Counted from the first letter of the stretch, positions 6,156 to 13,096 are shown. The stretch is 13,096 nt of DNA from Fusobacteriaceae bacterium (GCA_900764925.1 CAAFPW010000083.1:1-13096), one strand, 5' to 3'. Program-made: numbers and translations. The notes: generated by a model not told the origin, from the sequence alone.

Positions 6156-6518
6156 TTATTTTTCTATTTTAGATATAGCATCTTCTACAGCCATTATAAA
6201 TCCTTCTGAACTATAAGTTGCTCCTGCTACTACATCTACCTTCTCTATATCTTGAGTAGCTTTCAATTGAGTTATAATCTGTCCAATAGCTGGGTCTGCT
6301 ATTGCTGGAGTATCATCATGAGTATATTGTATATCAGAGATTCTAACTTCTCCTTTAGAGTTTCTCTTAGCTAGGATAGTTACATTTATCTCGTCGTTAA
6401 ATCCATCTCCTACTCCAGTATACTCCTTTGGTGCACCAGCTTTTTCAACAAATATACAAGCCAATCCAACAACTATAAAAGCTGTTACACAAATTTTTCT
6501 AATTTTTTCAATATCCAC
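6156..6518 (-). CDS. Membrane-anchored FMN-binding domain protein
   Basis: This is a 120-aa protein with one N-terminal membrane segment or uncleaved signal anchor (about 9-24) and a single FMN_bind domain (about 30-118). The C-terminal motif VAGATYSSEGFIMAVEDA contains the GAT-x-x-S pattern in which ApbE-type transferases attach FMN to threonine; here that would be Thr101. Such domains occur in RnfG/NqrC and in extracytoplasmic electron-transfer proteins, so an exported redox role is likely, with an unknown partner. Cys21 follows a GLA tripeptide but this is a poor lipobox. The start is GTG at 6518, 8 nt after AGGAGG (6527-6532). The gene follows the cytidylyltransferase gene after 84 nt and may have its own promoter there. 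No rnf, nqr or apbE gene is in the window. Confidence 0.85.
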   Translation of the reverse strand: MDIEKIRKICVTAFIVVGLACIFVEKAGAPKEYTGVGDGFNDEINVTILAKRNSKGEVRISDIQYTHDDTPAIADPAIGQIITQLKATQDIEKVDVVAGATYSSEGFIMAVEDAISKIEK

Positions 6519-6562
6519 TTCTCTTTCCTCCTATACTATAATAAAAAACACCATTCCTTATT

Positions 6563-6591
6563 ATTGTAACATATTTTTTAACGAAAATAAA
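6563..6591 (-). promoter_or_regulatory. Weak candidate promoter before the FMN-binding gene
   Basis: On the minus strand TACAAT (plus positions 6563-6568), preceded by TGT as in an extended -10, lies about 45 nt upstream of the GTG start. The -35 region (TTTATT, 6586-6591) is poor. It is the only reasonable promoter in the 84-nt gap. Confidence 0.3.
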
Positions 6592-6602
6592 CACTTTTTA
6601 AA

Positions 6603-7313
6603 TTACTCTTTACTATTTAGCTCTTGGTCTAGGTAATACTCTATTTTTTTGATATCTAAGTATGTATCTATATCCACAGAGTATTTCTCATTCATAATAT
6701 ATGCTAATCTACCATCATTTAGACTTGTTTCCAATCCAAAGTTCTCATTTAACTCCTGAATATATATAGCCCCATTAACTCTATAGAATTTAGGGAAATC
6801 CTGTCTTCTCATAGTACTATTTAGAGATAGTAGATTTTTCACTGTCCCATCTTCATTTAAAGTTCTCATAAGTACTGGGTTTTCATCTACCTCTGTCACA
6901 CTTACTAAACTTGTTTCATCACTTTCAAAAAGCTTCTCAATAGCTTCATCTATATGCCATCCCTTTCTAAGAGGAACTGTATTTTGAAGAAGCACTAAAT
7001 AATCATACTCCTCCCCTCTCTCCTTCAGCCAATTGATAGCATGAACTACAGCATCTATTGTCTTAGAGGTATCTTGAGCTAACTCAGCTGGTCTCATAAA
7101 TGGCACATCTCCACCAAATCTTTCAGCTACCTCTTTAATCTCTACACTGTCAGTTGAGATAACTGTTCTATCTAGATACTTAGAGGAATTAGCACACTCT
7201 ATTGAATATTGAATAAGAGGTTTTCCATATATCTCTATTATATTTTTAGAAGGTATTCCCTTACTTCCACCTCTTGCAGGTATTATTCCCAATATCTTTT
7301 TTCCTTTATACAT
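6603..7313 (-). CDS. neuA: Acylneuraminate (CMP-nonulosonic acid) cytidylyltransferase
   Basis: This 236-aa cytoplasmic enzyme activates a sialic-acid-like sugar with CTP to give the CMP-sugar donor. The nucleotide-binding signature IIPARGGSKGIPSKNI is at 10-25, with Arg14, Lys18 and Lys23. STD with Asp55 follows, then LLQNTVPLR around 108-116, and a C-terminal VDIDTYLD with two metal-binding Asp. The length is typical of single-domain NeuA. Sequence alone does not tell N-acetylneuraminate from legionaminate or pseudaminate relatives (LegF/PtmB, PseF). The neighbouring GT52 transferase supports a sialic-acid-type sugar. The ATG at 7313 follows GGGAGG and overlaps the end of the flippase gene by 8 nt, so the genes are translationally coupled. 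The gene symbol names the family rather than a proven substrate. Confidence 0.9.
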   Translation of the reverse strand: MYKGKKILGIIPARGGSKGIPSKNIIEIYGKPLIQYSIECANSSKYLDRTVISTDSVEIKEVAERFGGDVPFMRPAELAQDTSKTIDAVVHAINWLKERGEEYDYLVLLQNTVPLRKGWHIDEAIEKLFESDETSLVSVTEVDENPVLMRTLNEDGTVKNLLSLNSTMRRQDFPKFYRVNGAIYIQELNENFGLETSLNDGRLAYIMNEKYSVDIDTYLDIKKIEYYLDQELNSKE

Positions 7314-8634
7314 TTTTACCTCCCTTTTTAACTCTGTATTTTTTTATAAGCTCCTTTAACAGATAAAAACTATTAAAAGATTTAAGTTGAATCCAAGCTT
7401 GTTCCCTGTACTCCTCAATGAAGAAGTCTATTAAAAATAGAGCTGTAAACTGTGTAATTAAGGTAGCAATAGCAGCTCCATCTATTCCATATCTAGGGAT
7501 TAAAATTGCATTTAAAACTATATTTATAACTAAACTTATCAAAGTTTTATAAAAACTTTTTTTAGTGATATTTTTTAAGGTCATATGCCCAGTTTGAAGT
7601 GAACCATTTGCCTTTATAAAAATTGATACTGCTAAGATACTATAGACACCAATAGCTGGGGTATATTCCTGTGCATATACATATCCAAAGAGAAGTTTTA
7701 CTACAAATATTGAGATCACAGTAACCACAAGATAAAACTGTGTTATCAGAGTATTTGAAAAGAGATAAAAATTGTAATACTCCTTGTAATCCCTTCTGTA
7801 TAACTCCATCATCTTTGGAAAAAGTGAGTTCTGTACAGGAGCTAAAAGTATAGCTAAGATTGCAGAGAGCTGTACCCCTATTGTATATATTCCCACCTCA
7901 GCTACTCCTAGATACTGCTTTATCATAAGTCTATCCACTTGGGTATATACCAAAAATGAGATATAGGTTACCCATAAGAACTTTCCCTCATCTATTATGC
8001 TGAGCAACAGCCCCCTGTCCACTCTCTTCTCCAAACTTTCAAGCTTTGATAGATAGGTTCTTTGATATTGAAATTTCAGTATTCCCATCCTTATTAAACT
8101 ACCTATACACCTTATAGCTGGAACAGCGATTATCCCCATTCCAAAGAGCATACCCACATATTGAAGTGTATAGGAGATTATTTTCACTATATTGTTGGAG
8201 ATAACTACCCTTCTGGACTCCAACTTGAACTCAAAAAAGTTTTCTATCCCATAGGTAGCTGTGGTAAGTATATTATCTAAACAGATCAAAAGCAACATAT
8301 AGAATAGTAGGTTATCCATTCCAACTGTTAATTTTAATAGTATTGGGATAAAGAATATTATCCCTGCCATTGTGTTTCTAAAAAAATTTACATTGAAAAC
8401 TATGTTATTGAAGTTATCATCTGTATAGTGTTTCTTTATTATCCTGCTGTTGAGTAGCTCAAAAAATATTGCTGAAAAAGCTACTAAAGAAACAGCATAG
8501 TTATATTTTCCATAGAGCTCTGCCCCATAGTAGTTGGCTATCTTTATCCCCACAGCAAACTGTAAGACCAAGATAAATACCTGGTCAAACATAAGCCAAA
8601 CTATATTTTTAGTTATTTTTCCTCCACTGCTCAT
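7306..8634 (-). CDS. Polysaccharide flippase (Wzx-type, MATE-like/MOP superfamily)
   Basis: This 442-aa integral membrane protein has about 12-14 hydrophobic helices. Its N-terminus (NIVWLMFDQVFILVLQFAVG then ANYYGAELYGKYNYAVS) is typical of oligosaccharide flippases that move lipid-linked glycans across the inner membrane. The basic C-terminal tail (KKYRVKKGGKNV) is cytoplasmic. Two adjacent ATGs occur at 8637 and 8634. The second is chosen because AGGAG (8641-8645), which overlaps the stop codon of the upstream GT52 gene, is then 6 nt away rather than 3. The end overlaps neuA by 8 nt. The glycan carried cannot be read from sequence; context suggests a sialylated surface polysaccharide. Confidence 0.88.
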   Translation of the reverse strand: MSSGGKITKNIVWLMFDQVFILVLQFAVGIKIANYYGAELYGKYNYAVSLVAFSAIFFELLNSRIIKKHYTDDNFNNIVFNVNFFRNTMAGIIFFIPILLKLTVGMDNLLFYMLLLICLDNILTTATYGIENFFEFKLESRRVVISNNIVKIISYTLQYVGMLFGMGIIAVPAIRCIGSLIRMGILKFQYQRTYLSKLESLEKRVDRGLLLSIIDEGKFLWVTYISFLVYTQVDRLMIKQYLGVAEVGIYTIGVQLSAILAILLAPVQNSLFPKMMELYRRDYKEYYNFYLFSNTLITQFYLVVTVISIFVVKLLFGYVYAQEYTPAIGVYSILAVSIFIKANGSLQTGHMTLKNITKKSFYKTLISLVINIVLNAILIPRYGIDGAAIATLITQFTALFLIDFFIEEYREQAWIQLKSFNSFYLLKELIKKYRVKKGGKNV

Positions 8635-8643
8635 CATTTTCTC

Positions 8644-9654
8644 CTATAAATAACTATTTCTTACCATTATATTATCACAACTTCCAAATCTTTCAAAGAG
8701 TTTATCATCCACCTCTGAGCCATAGAAATCTATTGCCACATCTTTTCCAAAGCCAAATACAGCTGTGGAGAAGAGAGTTACTACTTTCTCTAACTCTATC
8801 CCCATAACTCCTAGAAGTTCAACTGGGTATCTCTCCTTCATCACATAGCAATCTGGAAAATAACTAGAATAATCAGTCTTCTCTCTAGGATGGGATTTTA
8901 TTATGATTGATTTTCCAGGATATTTAGCTATCACCTTAGAGTATAGCTCTATCTTTCTCTCCTCTGAAACTATCCCATCCTCTGACATAGGTTGAGTAAA
9001 GAGCATGATACTCTCCCCCTTTACCTTTTCAAAAATCTCACTATTGAAGCCAAACACCTCTTTAATCAACTCTTTTTCTCTCTCACTCTTTCTCTTCCAG
9101 AGATTTTTTAAGTTGATTATCTCAGCTTTTTTCTCTAATCCATGAGGAATTTTATCACATAGACTATCTGTGAGATAGACTTTTGCAACTTTATCTCCAT
9201 ACCCCATCAATACCTTTCTCTCTCCCAATCCATAGATCAGAGATATCATATCTTGAACCATTCCCTTCAATCCACTAGGAGCTGCCTTATATGGCATATA
9301 GTTTAGAGTTCCCTCTTCTATGACTGAAATCTCCTCCCTGTAGAACACCCTTCTTCCTAGCTCTAAATTATCCATTCCAAAGATTTTAGCCCTTCCATTT
9401 TTTACATCCTCTAAAAGTGCAGATAATTCTCTTCTCAGCTCTTTTATATAACTAGCCATTTTAAATCTATTAAAGATAGGATTTTTAGCATACATCTTAG
9501 ATTTTTCTAAAATTATCTTTTTTCCCGGAAGTTTTTCAAGTATCTTTTCCTTTCCCTCATAGGTTATGTATGTTATCTCATCCCTTTCTAAATCAGCTAA
9601 CAGTAAAAATATTAAAAGTACCCTATCCATATCATAAAGAAATATCCTTTTCAT
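8644..9654 (-). CDS. Glycosyltransferase family 52-like protein, probable sialyltransferase
   Basis: This 336-aa predicted cytoplasmic or inner-membrane-face transferase moves a CMP-activated sugar onto a glycan. It shows the bacterial sialyltransferase motif set: an acidic D/E-D/E-G motif as EEG (113-115, in VIEEGTLNY), an HP motif (IIIKSHPRE, His255-Pro256), and a Ser-Thr pair (296-297, in TLFSTAVF). EEGTLNY and the HPRE...DY arrangement resemble GT52 (Neisseria Lst-type lipooligosaccharide sialyltransferase). A cytidylyltransferase gene in the same operon supports the role. The frame is open back to 9705, but that stretch crosses a terminator. The ATG at 9654 has GGAGG 5 nt upstream (9660-9664) and starts a sensible MKRIFLYD N-terminus. 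The acceptor and linkage are unknown. A polysialyltransferase-type relative is the main alternative. Confidence 0.8.
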   Translation of the reverse strand: MKRIFLYDMDRVLLIFLLLADLERDEITYITYEGKEKILEKLPGKKIILEKSKMYAKNPIFNRFKMASYIKELRRELSALLEDVKNGRAKIFGMDNLELGRRVFYREEISVIEEGTLNYMPYKAAPSGLKGMVQDMISLIYGLGERKVLMGYGDKVAKVYLTDSLCDKIPHGLEKKAEIINLKNLWKRKSEREKELIKEVFGFNSEIFEKVKGESIMLFTQPMSEDGIVSEERKIELYSKVIAKYPGKSIIIKSHPREKTDYSSYFPDCYVMKERYPVELLGVMGIELEKVVTLFSTAVFGFGKDVAIDFYGSEVDDKLFERFGSCDNIMVRNSYL

Positions 9655-9673
9655 AATCTCCTCCCTAACTATT

Positions 9674-9701
9674 AAAAAAAGGAATAACGTTCTGCTATTC
9701 C
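9674..9701 (-). terminator. Intrinsic terminator between wzz and the GT52 gene
   Basis: On the minus strand an 8-bp stem (GGAATAGC with GTTATTCC, one G-U pair, loop AGAAC; plus positions 9681-9701) is followed by a run of seven T (9674-9680). It starts 14 nt after the wzz stop codon and ends about 10 nt before the GT52 ribosome site, so it lies inside an apparent operon and may attenuate it. Confidence 0.8.
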
Positions 9702-9714
9702 CCATTTTTATTTA

Positions 9715-11034
9715 TTATTTTGAGTATTTATTTTTATAATTTTTTGCAAATTCCTTTGTAAATGCTAAGAATACTCCTAACATTCCTCCTAATATAATAC
9801 CTACTCCTAAGAATAATACTAATGGTTTACCATTTGTTGTCTGAACCACTGGTGAAATTATAGTTATCATACTTGAATACTTTTCATTTACATACTCTTC
9901 ATTTATTTTGTTTAAATCCTCTATTATTCCATTTAATTTTTCTCTAATAACTTTTAATTTTTGATCTATTACTTGCTTTTGATTATCAGATGGATAATTA
10001 ATTATCTCTTTTTCCTCTTGTAATTTTTTAATAGTAAACTCTTTATCTTTTATTTGATTATTAAGAGAGATATATTGATTTATTAAATTTGTATAATACT
10101 CATTTTCTGTATTAATTTTTATTCCAAACTCTCCTACATTAGGAACAATCAAGTTTCTATTTGTAGGTTTAAATTCATTTAACATAGTTTTTACTATTTG
10201 AGCCTTTGATTCTAATTTCTCTTTCTCTAATTTTGCCTCTCTTATCTCAGAATCATATCTTGTTTCTCTCATAATTTTATTTAGACTTAAACCATTTACA
10301 GTAAAATATGAATAGTAATCTTGAAGCTCTACACTTTCTAAACTCTCTATTTTTACTAATAGTTCATTAAAAGAGTATCCTAATTTATTTGAAATATAGT
10401 TTTGTTTCGCCTCAGAATTAATATTAACTTTTAATAAAGTAATTCTATCTACTAGCAATGAATAGATATTGTCATAGTCATAGTTTTTTAAATCTTCCAT
10501 CATTGCTAAAGTATAGTTAGGTTTATATCTATTGATAAATTCTTCTATCGCTCCTGATACAACCTCTTCTAATACTTCTTTATCTTCATTTGTTGATAAT
10601 TTATATTGTGTAGGAGTATAAGCTACATTCTCTCCTTTTTTTAAAGCATTTTCTATTCTAGTCTGAGTAGCTTCTGGAATTATTCCTTCTATTTTTATCT
10701 CTGCTTTAAAGTCTGACATTGTTTTTACATTTAATTTTCCTTGATAGTCTGAATAAACTTCATTTAATACATTTAAAGGAACTATATTTTCTTTAAAGAA
10801 AACCGATTTATCTGGATTCTTTCCATTCTCTATCTCTGGATAGTTAAAACCTATAATTGCACTATTTACAGTATTTAACTTATTATAGGTATACCCACCT
10901 ACTATGGCTACAACTGTTACTATTATTGTAGTTATAGTTATTAAAACCTTGTGTCTCATTAGAGTTCTTATTAACTCCATTAGATCTATCTCATCATCCT
11001 CTTCGTAATATCTTCTTTCTTCCAACTGATTCAC
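9715..11034 (-). CDS. wzz: Wzz/chain-length-determinant family protein
   Basis: This 439-aa inner-membrane polysaccharide co-polymerase has a short acidic cytoplasmic N-terminus (EEDDEIDLMELIRTLMRHK) and a first membrane helix (about 29-48). A long, mostly helical and coiled-coil periplasmic region follows (about 50-400; heptad-like KLEKEKLESK and KDKEFTIKKLQEEKE stretches). The second helix (about 405-426) has the GGMLG motif and a short basic tail. This is the Wzz architecture. No tyrosine-kinase domain is fused, so it is not a Wzc. It sets glycan chain length together with a Wzy polymerase, which is not in the window. The start is GTG at 11034, 6 nt after AGGGAGG (11041-11047). Its DNA is more AT-rich than the GT52 gene that follows, perhaps reflecting separate origins. 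Confidence 0.88.
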   Translation of the reverse strand: MNQLEERRYYEEDDEIDLMELIRTLMRHKVLITITTIIVTVVAIVGGYTYNKLNTVNSAIIGFNYPEIENGKNPDKSVFFKENIVPLNVLNEVYSDYQGKLNVKTMSDFKAEIKIEGIIPEATQTRIENALKKGENVAYTPTQYKLSTNEDKEVLEEVVSGAIEEFINRYKPNYTLAMMEDLKNYDYDNIYSLLVDRITLLKVNINSEAKQNYISNKLGYSFNELLVKIESLESVELQDYYSYFTVNGLSLNKIMRETRYDSEIREAKLEKEKLESKAQIVKTMLNEFKPTNRNLIVPNVGEFGIKINTENEYYTNLINQYISLNNQIKDKEFTIKKLQEEKEIINYPSDNQKQVIDQKLKVIREKLNGIIEDLNKINEEYVNEKYSSMITIISPVVQTTNGKPLVLFLGVGIILGGMLGVFLAFTKEFAKNYKNKYSK

Positions 11035-11064
11035 TTTTTTCCTCCCTAATTTTATTTCTTATGT

Positions 11065-11093
11065 ATTATACCCTATTTCTTTAGTTTAATCAA
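11065..11093 (-). promoter_or_regulatory. Promoter of the wzz/sialylation operon
   Basis: On the minus strand TTGATT (plus positions 11088-11093) and a perfect TATAAT (11065-11070) are spaced by 17 bp, predicting a start near 11058 and a ~24-nt leader. The -35 box overlaps the stop codon of the upstream permease gene (11086-11088), so the operon can be expressed separately from it. Confidence 0.75.
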
Positions 11094-12414
11094 TTCTTTT
11101 ATTACTTAAATATTTTATAGCTATAACTATAACTATTCCACAAATTCCTAGATATAGGAAGGTCATTGGATTTTGTAGTCCACCTATAATTATACTCAAA
11201 GAACCTAAGGTAGCTATTATTGGTATAACCATTCCCTTTACTACTCCCTCTACCTCTCCCTTTCTATATAATTTCATCACACAGAAATAAAGGATAATAT
11301 ATAGGATGTAGCTAGCTACTATTGGTATTTCTGAAATATCTGAATTAGGTATCAAATTATACTTTTGAACTACATAGTTTATAAATATATAGATTATTGA
11401 AATTACACAAGCTATTTTTGCTGAAGCCTTTGGAACATGATGTCCTGGCTCTAAGTATCCAACTGTTTTAGCCATAGGAAACATATCTCTAATAGCTAAA
11501 AGATATGGTAATCTTATGAATCCAAGAGTAAATCCGTTCAATGTTCCCAATACTGATAAGATAACGAATATTAAAAATACTTTAGCTCCTCCAGTCCCAA
11601 ACAGTATAGTCACTGCCTCATTTACATGGGCATCTCCTAACTCCATTATTCTTGTTGGTCCAACTAAGATACTTATTCCTACAAAGTAAGCCACATAAGC
11701 TAGTAGAACAAAAATTGGTCCAAATATTAGAGCTATTGGTAAATTTTTCTTAGAGTCTTTTATTTCATGAGATATTGAAGTAGCTACTACCCATCCATCA
11801 TATGAGAAAGCTATAGGTGATAGAGCTCCTATCCATCCCAATGAATTCCCTGCAACTTGAGCTTCAGGAGTATTTATTAATTTAGGATCTCCATATATAA
11901 ATCCTGCCACTGCCAATACAACTATTAAAAATATCTTAGAAACAGTACTAAAGTTTTGAAAAGCTCCTCCCATAAGTGCTGAACAATAGTTTATAGAGAA
12001 ACATCCCAAGAAAGCAATTCCTCCAATTAATGCCATCTTTTCTGGAGTAGCTTCCCATCCCATAAGCATACAGAAGTAAACTCCCACTACCCAAGATACA
12101 ACACTCAATATAGCTGGATAATAGATAAATGCTTGGAACCATCCAAATGCCCCTGCTACCTTTGATCCAACATACTCTTCAGCATAAGTTATAAGCCCTC
12201 CTGGTTTGGTAGTCTTAGCTGCTAACACAGCTATACTCAAACTTCCAAATACTATACCTATGGCGGCTACTGTAAATACTAAAACTCCTTTTAATATATC
12301 TCCATTAGTATAAACTAATATATTGTCACTTTTAAAAAATATTCCAGACCCTATTACTATTCCTACTATCATAGCAATAGCTGTAAACAGTCCATACTCT
12401 TTCTCTCTGTTCAT
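11086..12414 (-). CDS. APC-superfamily amino-acid permease (LAT/SteT-like)
   Basis: This 442-aa inner-membrane transporter has about 12 hydrophobic helices. The first helix contains the unwound substrate-binding motif GSGIF (22-26), and SYDGW (204-208) matches the L-type amino-acid transporter/SteT branch of the APC superfamily. That branch exchanges or imports neutral amino acids, often Ser/Thr or aromatic. The exact substrate is not readable from sequence. The N-terminus is short and charged (MNREKEYG), with no fused regulatory domain. The ATG at 12414 follows AGGAG by 7 nt. The gene lies 80 nt downstream of the small helix-turn-helix gene, with a -10-like TATAAT in between. No terminator follows it, so readthrough into wzz is possible. 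It fits an amino-acid-fermenting lifestyle. Confidence 0.9.
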   Translation of the reverse strand: MNREKEYGLFTAIAMIVGIVIGSGIFFKSDNILVYTNGDILKGVLVFTVAAIGIVFGSLSIAVLAAKTTKPGGLITYAEEYVGSKVAGAFGWFQAFIYYPAILSVVSWVVGVYFCMLMGWEATPEKMALIGGIAFLGCFSINYCSALMGGAFQNFSTVSKIFLIVVLAVAGFIYGDPKLINTPEAQVAGNSLGWIGALSPIAFSYDGWVVATSISHEIKDSKKNLPIALIFGPIFVLLAYVAYFVGISILVGPTRIMELGDAHVNEAVTILFGTGGAKVFLIFVILSVLGTLNGFTLGFIRLPYLLAIRDMFPMAKTVGYLEPGHHVPKASAKIACVISIIYIFINYVVQKYNLIPNSDISEIPIVASYILYIILYFCVMKLYRKGEVEGVVKGMVIPIIATLGSLSIIIGGLQNPMTFLYLGICGIVIVIAIKYLSNKRID

Positions 12415-12449
12415 CTCTTTTCTCCTAACAATCTTAATAATATTTTACT

Positions 12450-12455
12450 ATTATA
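12450..12455 (-). promoter_or_regulatory. Candidate -10 box for the amino-acid permease gene
   Basis: A perfect minus-strand TATAAT lies 35 nt upstream of the permease ATG. The matching -35 (TTTTCT at plus 12473-12478, 17-bp spacing) is weak, so this is a tentative promoter that may need an activator, or the gene may be read through from upstream. Confidence 0.45.
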
Positions 12456-12494
12456 CTATATAATCAAAGGAAAGAAAAGAAATTTTCTATAAAC

Positions 12495-12773
12495 TTATAA
12501 CACAAAGATTAAAGTTTTAGTATATATCAATATTTTTCTCTCATTTTGTCTATATATAAAGCTGTTGTCATCTTTGTATTTGTAAACAGTACTTCTACTT
12601 TTTCCCAATATCTTCATAGCTGTCTGAACTGTGACCCAAAGTCCATATTTCTCCTCTAACTCACTTGCTAATTGCAGCTCAAATTCACTACATCTCTCTA
12701 GTTTCTTTCTTAAATACTCTTCACACTCTCTTTGATACTCTCTTTTACTTTTAAATTCATTATCTCTTACCAT
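12495..12773 (-). CDS. Small helix-turn-helix DNA-binding protein (excisionase/MerR-like fold), function unknown
   Basis: This 92-aa protein has an N-terminal half (1-45) that is a highly charged helical stretch (KSKREYQRECEEYLRKKLERCSEF). Residues about 46-90 (VTVQTAMKILGKSRSTVYKY followed by FIYRQNERKILIYTKTL) match the layout of a winged helix-turn-helix of the HTH_17/excisionase kind: a V-T-x-x-x-A-x-x-I-L-G-x-S-R-S-T-V-Y core and a short beta-wing. No membrane segment or signal peptide is visible. The ATG at 12773 is preferred because GAGGTG lies 6 nt upstream; the in-frame GTG at 12782 has no ribosome site. No integrase or phage gene is nearby, so despite its fold it need not be an excisionase. 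It may regulate itself or the permease, which is inference. Confidence 0.65.
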   Translation of the reverse strand: MVRDNEFKSKREYQRECEEYLRKKLERCSEFELQLASELEEKYGLWVTVQTAMKILGKSRSTVYKYKDDNSFIYRQNERKILIYTKTLIFVL

Positions 12774-12840
12774 AATACTCACCTCAAAAATATCTTTTTA
12801 TATTTATCAGTAATTATTTTTAAGTATAATCTTTAAATAT

Positions 12841-12869
12841 ATATTAATATATAATGAGTTTTTTGTAAA
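12841..12869 (-). promoter_or_regulatory. Candidate promoter of the small helix-turn-helix gene
   Basis: On the minus strand TTTACA (plus positions 12864-12869) and TAATAT (12841-12846) are spaced by 17 bp. The predicted start is near 12834, giving a leader of about 60 nt. The -10 is only a partial match. Confidence 0.5.
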
Positions 12870-12898
12870 GAGATATTTTTTATGAATTTTCCATTTAT

Positions 12899-12911
12899 TC
12901 ACTTTTAGTGA
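12899..12911. repeat. Short perfect inverted repeat, possible operator
   Basis: TCACT (12899-12903) and AGTGA (12907-12911) form a perfect 5-bp inverted repeat around TTT. It sits between the partial gene at the right edge and the promoter of the helix-turn-helix gene, about 30 bp upstream of that -35 box. It lacks a T-tract, so it is not a convincing terminator; an operator site is possible. The rest of 12783-12959 is AT-rich and shows no other gene. Confidence 0.3.
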
Positions 12912-12959
12912 TAATTAGTAGGAATAGTCTTCTTCATTAATACAGTTTTTATTTATTTC

Positions 12960-13096
12960 TTAAAATTTTCTCCAAACCATTTTATTAACTATTCCAGTAT
13001 AAGATTGAATTAATTTTACAACCTTATTAGAAACATCTTCTGTATAATATGCTACTGGTATTCCTAAGTCATTATTTTCATTCATAGCTACAGCTA
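12960..13096 (-). CDS. C-terminal end of an unrecognised protein, cut by the window edge
   Basis: The last 44 codons of a minus-strand gene are visible, ending at TAA (12960-12962). The peptide runs from AVAMNENNDLGIPVAYYTED to a VWRKF terminus and remains open to the window edge. Composition and codon use (AGA, AAT, ATA, TTA) match the neighbouring genes, which supports real coding. It has no stop in 134 nt of AT-rich DNA and contains no membrane segment. I do not recognise the family. It would lie upstream of the helix-turn-helix gene in the same direction, with 187 nt between them. Confidence 0.55.
   Translation of the reverse strand, partial: AVAMNENNDLGIPVAYYTEDVSNKVVKLIQSYTGIVNKMVWRKF

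Noticed and set aside
9655..9705. N-terminal extension of the GT52-like protein to 9705
   Set aside because: The extension is encoded by the terminator hairpin and T-tract; the ATG at 9654 has its own ribosome site.
12899..12911. Terminator for the partial gene at the right edge
   Set aside because: The 5-bp stem is too short and no T-tract follows on the minus strand.
1..13096. CRISPR arrays, insertion sequences, phage genes, toxin-antitoxin pairs
   Set aside because: No regularly spaced repeats, transposase or integrase motifs, terminal inverted repeats or target duplications were found on reading.

Overview
The window looks like chromosomal DNA of a Fusobacterium-type bacterium. It is very AT-rich, with AGA-dominated arginine codons, strong GGAGG ribosome binding sites and near-consensus TTGACA/TATAAT promoters. 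It also carries Gram-negative envelope genes (an OmpA-type lipoprotein, a Wzz protein, surface-sugar sialylation genes) beside amino-acid transport and fermentation genes. The genus is inferred from style and gene content, not from a marker gene. I see no mobile element, CRISPR array, rRNA or replication origin.

Layout. At 1-127 a tRNA-Pro(UGG) lies on the minus strand behind a consensus promoter; its 3' tip is cut off by the window edge. At 301-954 there is an OmpA-domain lipoprotein. At 973-4153 a promoter, a ~240-nt leader, an NhaC-family transporter and argH form one operon. At 4155-4988 (minus) and 5129-6094 (plus), a YjjU-like patatin phospholipase and an L-2-hydroxyacid dehydrogenase (HicDH-like) diverge from two promoters that appear to share their -35 region. 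A bidirectional terminator at 6098-6139 closes the dehydrogenase. Everything further right is on the minus strand. Read in transcription order it is: an unrecognised partial gene (right edge), a small helix-turn-helix protein, an APC amino-acid permease, then wzz, a GT52 sialyltransferase-like protein, a Wzx-type flippase, a CMP-sialic-acid-type cytidylyltransferase, and a membrane-anchored FMN-binding domain protein.

How the genes fit together. The wzz-GT52-wzx-cytidylyltransferase set has its own promoter. It looks like a compact module that activates a nonulosonic acid, transfers it to a glycan, and exports and length-controls a surface polysaccharide. Synthesis genes (neuB/neuC), a Wzy polymerase and other transferases are absent, so they must lie elsewhere. 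A clear intrinsic terminator sits between wzz and the GT52 gene and may set a step in expression.

The most interesting signal is the leader in front of the NhaC-type transporter and argH. A promoter is followed by a short ORF with its own Shine-Dalgarno sequence, encoding MYLRHRHIKLKINIFYYG, which is packed with Arg, His and Lys codons. Then come a candidate antiterminator strand and an intrinsic terminator, with a second terminator just before the transporter gene. This has the architecture of a ribosome-mediated amino-acid attenuator, and it fits an arginine-forming enzyme gene downstream. I do not recognise it as any known riboswitch class or T-box.
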